Below, piece after piece: positions 14,671-19,345 of a stretch of 19,345 nucleotides of DNA. The number at the start of each line of letters is the position of its first letter. Position 1 is the stretch's first letter. This stretch comes from Fidelibacterota bacterium. Its GTDB lineage: Bacteria; Marinisomatota; Marinisomatia; SCGC-AAA003-L08; TMED6. Under the pieces are notes generated by a model. It did no database searches. It was not told where the DNA came from and saw only the letters and a list, made by a program, of their open reading frames with translations. The position numbers and the translations under genes are program-made. Where the stretch lies: positions 1 to 19,345 of the forward strand of contig PAOX01000018.1 of the NCBI GenBank assembly GCA_002710085.1, given 5' to 3'.

Positions 14671-15536
14671 TGATTCTTGAATTTAAAAATATATCAAAAA
14701 GTTATGATACTGTTGAAGCTTTAAAAAACATATCATTTTCAATCCCTGAAAATTCTATTTTTGGAATTCTAGGAGCAAATGGAAGTGGTAAGTCAACATT
14801 TATGAAAATATTACCAGGATTAATTCATAATTGGTCTGGTCAAATATATTATGATAATAAGTGTTTACTGAAAAATGATATGATATTAAGAAGTGAATTT
14901 GGATATTTAATTGAATCTCCAACTTTTTATGAGTATTTGTCTGCTAGAAAAAATTTAGAAATCTTAGCTAGAATTTCGAATGTAAATTTTGAGCGTATTG
15001 ATTATGTTCTCGATTTAGTTGAGCTATCAAATAGATCACAGGATAAGGTAAGTGATTATTCCTATGGCATGAAACAAAGACTAGGTATAGCTCAAGCTCT
15101 TCTTCATAACCCTAAAATTTTGATTTTAGATGAACCTAATAATGGTTTAGACCCTAATGGAATTGATGATATGATTAAATTAATTAAGAATTTAAAAGAA
15201 GAAGGTAAAACTATATGTTTAAGTACACATAATTTAAAAGATGTGGAAGAAATTTGTACTGATTTTACCGTTTTTAAAAATGGCGTTTGTTCTAATTCTG
15301 TTTCCCTTGACACTCAATTACTAAATAGCAAAAAATGGATTATTACTGTTAATAATCCTCAGTTGGCAATATCTAAAATCAAAGAAAGTAAATCTTTTGA
15401 ATTTATAAATACATTTAATAATAATATTTTAATTGAAACAAAAACGGAGCATACAATAAATAGTATAAGTGAATTATTGGATGGTTTAGAAATTTATAAA
15501 ATAAGTAAAGAATCTAACCTTATAGAATATTTTTAA
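14670..15536 (+). CDS. ABC transporter ATP-binding protein (BcrA/NatA type)
   Basis: The 288-residue ATPase subunit of an ABC-2 type exporter. Walker A is GANGSGKST at 35-43, the signature SYGMKQRLG at 131-139, Walker B LILDEP at 151-156 with the D-loop GLDP, and the switch His in LSTHNLKD is H187. At the Q-loop it reads GYLIESPTFYEYLSARKNL, with Glu in the region that usually has Gln, the pattern seen in bacitracin/lantibiotic-type (BcrA) exporters. A divergent C-terminal domain follows from about 215. It starts inside the stop codon of the previous gene and is followed 1 nt later by the permease gene, so translational coupling is likely. Confidence 0.93.
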   Translation: MILEFKNISKSYDTVEALKNISFSIPENSIFGILGANGSGKSTFMKILPGLIHNWSGQIYYDNKCLLKNDMILRSEFGYLIESPTFYEYLSARKNLEILARISNVNFERIDYVLDLVELSNRSQDKVSDYSYGMKQRLGIAQALLHNPKILILDEPNNGLDPNGIDDMIKLIKNLKEEGKTICLSTHNLKDVEEICTDFTVFKNGVCSNSVSLDTQLLNSKKWIITVNNPQLAISKIKESKSFEFINTFNNNILIETKTEHTINSISELLDGLEIYKISKESNLIEYF

Positions 15537-15537
15537 T

Positions 15538-16374
15538 ATGATAAATCTTTTTTATAATGAATTAATTAAAGCTCTTTTCAAAAGAAGGACTTATATCAGT
15601 TTTATTTTGATTACATTACTAATTCCAGCTGTTGTTTATGCGATTGATTATGGAGCAGTCTCACTTGAAACAAAAATTTATGGTCAGATGCAGGATTCTT
15701 TCATATTTATTGGATCAATTATTAATGGTTACTTATCAGCATATTTAATTATTGCTATTTTAATTACACATATGCCTTTTTTATCTACGATTATTCCTTC
15801 TGAAATTATTTCTGGAGAATATTCAAAGGGTACATTTAGAATATATCTAACTCGTTCAATTCTCAGAAGAGATGTTTTTATTTCAAAATTGTTAGTTGTG
15901 TTTCTTTATACTACTTTAATGATGTTTTATTTTTTCTTTTATAGTTTGTTTATTTCTAATCTTATTCTTGGTGATGGTGAATTAATTGTTTTTCATAAAG
16001 GTATATTATTATTATCTGAAGATGATGTTTTATGGAGATTCTTTTTAGGGTTTATTTTCTATAATTTTGTTATGGTTACGGTTTCTTCTTTATGTTTATT
16101 CTTTTCATCTTTTTCAAAAAATAGTGTTACTCCTATTATATCTACAATTAGTATTGTTTTTATAGGTTCAGCTATCTCATTTATTCCAATTGATATTTTT
16201 GAGTTAATAGATCCATATTTATTTACAGGGTATATTGATATATTTTTATTAGCATTTCATGATCCAATTCCATATGATATTTTTATTGATTGTTTTTTAG
16301 TATGTTTTTCGTGGTCTTTTATTTTTATCATCATGGCATATTATAATTTTACATATAGGGATATTTTAGAATGA
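15538..16374 (+). CDS. ABC-2 type transporter permease
   Basis: A 278-residue membrane subunit partnering the ATPase encoded 1 nt upstream. It has an N-terminal amphipathic start (MINLFYNELIKALFKRRTYIS), then about six transmembrane segments near 20-37, 65-88, 113-138, 165-190, 199-219 and 252-270. The motif IIPSEIISGEYSKGTFRIYLTRSILRRDVFISK in the first cytoplasmic loop is the classic ABC-2 permease signature (E..xGt...l.tpisR...l..K). Substrate is unknown. Possible cargo includes lipids, lipoproteins or a peptide, given the LolA-like gene whose start overlaps the end of this one. Confidence 0.9.
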   Translation: MINLFYNELIKALFKRRTYISFILITLLIPAVVYAIDYGAVSLETKIYGQMQDSFIFIGSIINGYLSAYLIIAILITHMPFLSTIIPSEIISGEYSKGTFRIYLTRSILRRDVFISKLLVVFLYTTLMMFYFFFYSLFISNLILGDGELIVFHKGILLLSEDDVLWRFFLGFIFYNFVMVTVSSLCLFFSSFSKNSVTPIISTISIVFIGSAISFIPIDIFELIDPYLFTGYIDIFLLAFHDPIPYDIFIDCFLVCFSWSFIFIIMAYYNFTYRDILE

Positions 16375-17105
16375 TTTTTTTAAGATTAATTTTTGCATTA
16401 CTATTTTTCAGTTTATGTTTTTCAATGAATGAAAGATTTGAAGACTATTGTATTAGTAAAACTAATGAGCAATTTAATTCAATAAACGACTATAAAGTTG
16501 ATATGACAATTAGGCTTGAAATTCCAGCATTTAGAATGCCTAAAAAGAAATATAAAGTTTTTTATAAAAAGCCTAATAAGATTAAAGTCAAAGCAAAAGG
16601 TTTTGGTATTTTACCTAAAACAGGTTTGTTTACCTCACCAAATGATAATTTTGATAATTTAAAAAATTTAAAAGTATCAAATTTTAAAGATGAATCTAAT
16701 ATTCATGATATTATTATTGTAGGCGATTTAATTGTAGATAGCCTCAAATTAGAGATGCCAAATGAATATTCAAGATTGACATTTAATCCAACAGTAGAAG
16801 TTAAGATTGACACTTTAAATTGGGTTATTAAAAATGTAACAACAAAATTAGATACATTAAAATTATTTCAAATAAATAATTTTTATCAATTTTATAAGGA
16901 TAGTTACTATATGCCTAATCAATCAATCGTTAAATATTATATTAAGGATAAAAAATTATTTAATTGGCTTAATAAAGATGCTAGCAACATCATTGGTCAA
17001 GATGCATCTTTGATGTCAAATGACTCTATTGTTGAAGGTACAATCACAGTTAATTATAAAAATTATATTATTAATAAAGGGATTGATGACAAGGTATTTG
17101 ATTGA
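16371..17105 (+). CDS. LolA-like outer-membrane lipoprotein-sorting family protein
   Basis: A 244-residue exported protein: signal peptide MIFLRLIFALLFFSLCFS, then an all-beta region with YKVDMTIRLEIPAFRMPKKKYKVFYKKPNKIKVKAKGF, the opening strands typical of LolA/LolB-like convex beta-sheet proteins (a strand pair followed by a PNK(I/V)RVE-like strand). Later strands include VEVKIDTLNWVIKNVTTK and MPNQSIVKYYI, then VNYKNYIINKGIDDKVF, which is near-identical in type to the V.F.nYkiN.gl.d..F ending of this family. The ATG overlaps the permease stop by 4 nt (ATGA), tying it to the ABC transporter. I infer a periplasmic carrier of lipids or lipoproteins in that system; this rests on fold resemblance and gene order. 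Confidence 0.75.
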   Translation: MIFLRLIFALLFFSLCFSMNERFEDYCISKTNEQFNSINDYKVDMTIRLEIPAFRMPKKKYKVFYKKPNKIKVKAKGFGILPKTGLFTSPNDNFDNLKNLKVSNFKDESNIHDIIIVGDLIVDSLKLEMPNEYSRLTFNPTVEVKIDTLNWVIKNVTTKLDTLKLFQINNFYQFYKDSYYMPNQSIVKYYIKDKKLFNWLNKDASNIIGQDASLMSNDSIVEGTITVNYKNYIINKGIDDKVFD

Positions 17106-17193
17106 TTGTTTAAAGATTTGTAAATAATTGTAAAAACGGTTATTAAGTTTTAATAGTATTACTAAGTTATTGCACTTAAAGGGAGTGTCATAT

Positions 17194-18333
17194 ATGAAAT
17201 ATACGTCTATACTAATTTTTATTTTATATAATTTTATTTATGCAGAATGTTATGAGTTGAATCAGGCTGATTGTCTCTATTGGTCTTATTATTGTGAGTG
17301 GAATGAAGAAACTAGTCAGTGTCAAGAAATTGGCGGTGGTGGCGGTGGTGGTGAAGCTGATGGTCCATATGATTATCAAATTATCACTGAATCAGATGGT
17401 TTAAGAAATGGACCAGATTATTTAGATGGTAGATTATATTATCCAATTGATGCTGAGCCTCCATTTAAATCTATCATTTTTACTCCAGGCTATGGTGGTG
17501 GAAGTACTTCAATGGCTGACTGGGCTGAATATTTTGCCTCATATGGCTTTACTGCTATGATTATAGGGCCAAATGATGAAATCAATGAATGGCATATTGG
17601 AAGAGCTGAGGGTTTAATTGATGCTATTACAACAATTAAACAAGAAAATGAAAGAATGGCTTCTCCATTATATGGTATGATTGACTCAGATAGTTTCATT
17701 GTATCTGGATACTCAATGGGTGGTGGAGCATCTCAGATTGCTCTAACTTTAGATCATCCAAATGTGAGCTCTATTAAGGCTGGTATTGCTTTGAATCCTA
17801 CTATTATTTTAGAGGACTGTGATTTATGTCCTATAGATGGTGGTTATTGTATATGTTTAGTCCCTGAGATGTTAGATCATGATATTCCAACATTTATTGT
17901 AGCTGGTCAATTTGAATTAAATGAGCTTCCTAGTTATGATGGGTTGCTTGGACAAGATATTTATGACAATACACCTGAGACAACAGTCAAAATGTTATTT
18001 GAGGTAGCTGGAGGTGGACACGGAGCAGCTTATGAAACAGAACCTAGAGAAAAAGCATTGCAATGGGCTCAATATCATTTGATGGGTGATGTTGAAATAT
18101 GTGAAGCGTTGATTGAAATACCAGATACAGCTTCTGATTTTCAAACAACTTTAAATTGCGAGCAACAATTACCTGGAGATATTAATGGAGACACATTGAT
18201 TAATGTTCAAGATGTAATTTTAGCAGTTAATTTTGTTTTATCAAATCAATATGATAGTAATGCTGATTTAAATTCAGATGGTTCAGTTAATGTTCAAGAT
18301 GTTGTTTTAATTCTGAATCTAATTTTAGATTAA
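17194..18333 (+). CDS. Secreted cutinase/polyesterase-like alpha/beta hydrolase with Cys module and dockerin-like tail
   Basis: I start this 379-residue protein at ATG 17194 because it gives a clean signal peptide (MKYTSILIFILYNFIYA) and has AAAGGGAG 8 nt upstream; the frame extends to a TTG at 17170. One Cys/Trp module follows (residues 19-43), then a Gly linker (47-53). The hydrolase domain (about 60-310) resembles the PETase/cutinase-like esterase family: GRLYYP, FTPGYGGG (oxyanion Tyr about Y100), WAEYFASYGFTAMI, GRAEGLIDAI, the nucleophile elbow GYSMGGGA with S174, a strand IPTFIVAGQFE and GGGHGAA with H276. E241 falls where PETase-type enzymes have the acid Asp. C211/C212-region CxxC-like Cys pairs may form disulfides. 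The tail is a dockerin-like pair (GDINGDTLINVQD, ADLNSDGSVNVQD). Substrate is unproven; lipids or natural polyesters are likely. Confidence 0.88.
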   Translation: MKYTSILIFILYNFIYAECYELNQADCLYWSYYCEWNEETSQCQEIGGGGGGGEADGPYDYQIITESDGLRNGPDYLDGRLYYPIDAEPPFKSIIFTPGYGGGSTSMADWAEYFASYGFTAMIIGPNDEINEWHIGRAEGLIDAITTIKQENERMASPLYGMIDSDSFIVSGYSMGGGASQIALTLDHPNVSSIKAGIALNPTIILEDCDLCPIDGGYCICLVPEMLDHDIPTFIVAGQFELNELPSYDGLLGQDIYDNTPETTVKMLFEVAGGGHGAAYETEPREKALQWAQYHLMGDVEICEALIEIPDTASDFQTTLNCEQQLPGDINGDTLINVQDVILAVNFVLSNQYDSNADLNSDGSVNVQDVVLILNLILD

Positions 18334-18339
18334 TAATAT

Positions 18340-18516
18340 TTTTTTATAACAAACATGAAAGGAGGTAATCAATTGAATACGATGTATTTAAGTAATGGTT
18401 ACAGCCTTGGAGTTATTTTATAGCAGGAGGAACGCTGTAACCTTAATAACTTAAATCAAGGGTTTAGATGACTCTTCATCTAAATAAAAAGGGCTACTTT
18501 ATTAGTAGCCCTTTTT
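18340..18516 (+). ncRNA. Candidate structured RNA with strong SD-like site and terminator
   Basis: This stretch of the 291-bp gap between the hydrolase and HupE genes is full of structure. GAAAGGAGGT at 18357-18366 is complementary to the canonical 16S rRNA 3' end, far stronger than the ribosome-binding sites of nearby genes. A long hairpin pairs ATTTAAGT (18386-18393) with ACTTAAAT (18449-18456) and GGTTACAGC (18397-18405) with GCTGTAACC (18434-18442); its loop holds a second AGGAGG (18425-18430). A second hairpin is TTTAGATGA-CTCT-TCATCTAAA (18463-18484). A 13-bp terminator stem follows. A 16-codon reading frame starts at TTG 18373, 7 nt after the first AGGAGG, and stops at 18423. It may be an sRNA, a leader-peptide attenuator or the processed 3' UTR of the hydrolase gene. 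I recognise no known RNA family; the 5' end is not defined. Confidence 0.5.
18486..18516 (+). terminator. Strong intrinsic terminator
   Basis: AAAAAGGGCTACT, loop TTATT, AGTAGCCCTTTTT: a perfect 13-bp stem with a T tract, the strongest hairpin seen in the window. It closes the candidate RNA or the hydrolase transcript and separates both from the HupE-like gene. Confidence 0.9.
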
Positions 18517-18624
18517 ATTTATAAAAATCTAGATACATCCTGTTCTAAGCATTTACTAATAATAATTTTTGGTTTTATGAAATTCATATATTTTATATAT
18601 TAAGATTATACTATAAATTTAACT

Positions 18625-19345
18625 ATGAAATTTTATTTTAAAATAGTTTTAATATTAATTAATGTAACATACTTATTTGCTCATGGTGTGTCTCAATCTA
18701 CTGCTAACGCTATGTCAGATGCTTCTCTTCTTGGTTGGGGATGGTTTGGAGCAGAGCATATGGTTACAGGTTATGATCATATTTTATTTTTAGTTGGAGT
18801 ACTTTTTTTTCTAACGAATTATTTTGATATTTTTAAATTTATCACTGCATTTACTATTGCTCACTGTATTACACTGATTTTTGCTACTTATTGGGGAATT
18901 ACTGCTAATGCATATTTAATTGATGCGGTGATTGCTTTTAGTGTAATATATAAAGGTTTTGAAAATCTTGGTGGGTTTAAAAAAATATTTTCTATTAATG
19001 CTCCTAATTTAATTTTAATGGTTTTTATTTTTGGTTTAATACATGGTTTTGGTTTATCAACAAAGCTTCAAGAGGTTGCTGTAGACTCAAATATTGATTT
19101 ATCTATATATCAGATTTTATCTTTCAATGTAGGTGTAGAATTGGGGCAAATTATAGTTCTTATTATACTGTTTCCATTATTATCATTAATACGAGGTAAT
19201 TATTTTAAAAAAATATCCCAAATAATTAATTGGGGTTTAGTAGTTGCTGGTTCTTTCTTATTGATTTATCAATTGAATAATTTTTTTAATGATGATGCTC
19301 ATCATCATATACCAAAACAAACAAATTCTGGCTATCACCACCATT
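18625..19345 (+). CDS. HupE/UreJ-family membrane protein, 3' end outside window (partial)
   Basis: An open frame from ATG 18625 runs off the window with 240 complete codons. Residues 1-19 are a signal peptide or first helix (MKFYFKIVLILINVTYLFA), followed by HGVSQ, the His-containing start usual in this family. The conserved GAEHMVTGYDHILFLVGVLFF carries the GxxHxxxGxDHxLF motif, followed by FTIAHCITLIFAT, FGLIHGFGLSTKL and FNVGVELGQIIVL, all hallmarks of HupE/UreJ_2 proteins. About six helices are visible. The family is linked to nickel or cobalt handling in some bacteria, but for this divergent branch the ion is unproven. The end is His-rich (HHHIP, then YHHH), which may bind metal. TATACT at 18608-18613 could be a -10 element. 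Confidence 0.9.
   Translation, partial: MKFYFKIVLILINVTYLFAHGVSQSTANAMSDASLLGWGWFGAEHMVTGYDHILFLVGVLFFLTNYFDIFKFITAFTIAHCITLIFATYWGITANAYLIDAVIAFSVIYKGFENLGGFKKIFSINAPNLILMVFIFGLIHGFGLSTKLQEVAVDSNIDLSIYQILSFNVGVELGQIIVLIILFPLLSLIRGNYFKKISQIINWGLVVAGSFLLIYQLNNFFNDDAHHHIPKQTNSGYHHH

Noticed and set aside
1..19345. CRISPR array, tRNA, rRNA, insertion sequence or prophage
   Set aside because: I saw no regularly spaced repeats, cloverleaf with conserved TTCRA loop, transposase, terminal inverted repeats or phage structural genes on either strand.

Overview
The window reads like a very AT-rich marine bacterium of the FCB supergroup, most likely Candidatus Marinimicrobia (SAR406) or a close relative. 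This is inferred from three things. Codon use is AT-rich with weak, short Shine-Dalgarno sequences. One secreted protein ends in a NYPNPFNP-type, Por/T9SS-like C-terminal domain. At least seven other proteins end in a dockerin-like calcium-loop pair of the form GD(I/L)NGDGxxNxxDVxxLVNxIL. I see no rRNA, tRNA, insertion sequence, phage gene or CRISPR array.

Layout, left to right. 1-1316: the 3' part of a secreted, dockerin-tailed protein. 1329-2794: an AlkA-like DNA glycosylase, a cold-shock protein with its own terminator, and a DUF302 protein. 2839-3569: an acidic Cys/Trp-rich secreted protein with a sorting tail, then a terminator. 3605-7539: a same-strand run of a TIGR00661-type glycosyltransferase-like protein, two exported thioredoxin-fold proteins, a YdjM-like membrane protein and phosphatidylserine decarboxylase. 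7623-8428: a DUF2061 membrane protein and a YdjA-like nitroreductase, convergent with a SulP anion transporter on the minus strand (8412-10109). 10202-12420: an exported DUF1028 Ntn-hydrolase-like protein and a beta-propeller protein, both dockerin-tailed. 12445-13279: two small membrane proteins. 13285-17105: a tightly packed set of a secreted endonuclease/exonuclease/phosphatase-fold enzyme, ABC ATPase, ABC permease and a LolA-like protein. 17194-18333: a secreted alpha/beta hydrolase resembling the cutinase/polyesterase (PETase-like) family. 18340-18520: a probable structured RNA ending in a strong terminator. 18625-end: the 5' part of a HupE/UreJ-family membrane protein.

The main discovery candidate is at 4629-6399. 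Conventional gene calling breaks two genes at in-frame UGA codons, but each reads through into one coherent exported thioredoxin-fold protein with selenocysteine in the active site: U-A-G-U in the first and W-U-P-A-C in the second. The UGAs at 4791 and 5545 are each followed, after exactly 5 nt, by a small hairpin, and both hairpin regions contain the same 10-mer ACGAATACAT. The two genes are 7 nt apart and both encode dockerin-like tails. The first resembles the N-terminal domain of animal selenoprotein P. The second carries Cys-rich modules that recur in two other secreted proteins of the window, so the Sec enzymes may act on a set of disulfide-rich surface proteins; that link is inference. 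No selA, selB, selC or selD gene lies in the window, so the recoding machinery must be checked elsewhere in the genome.
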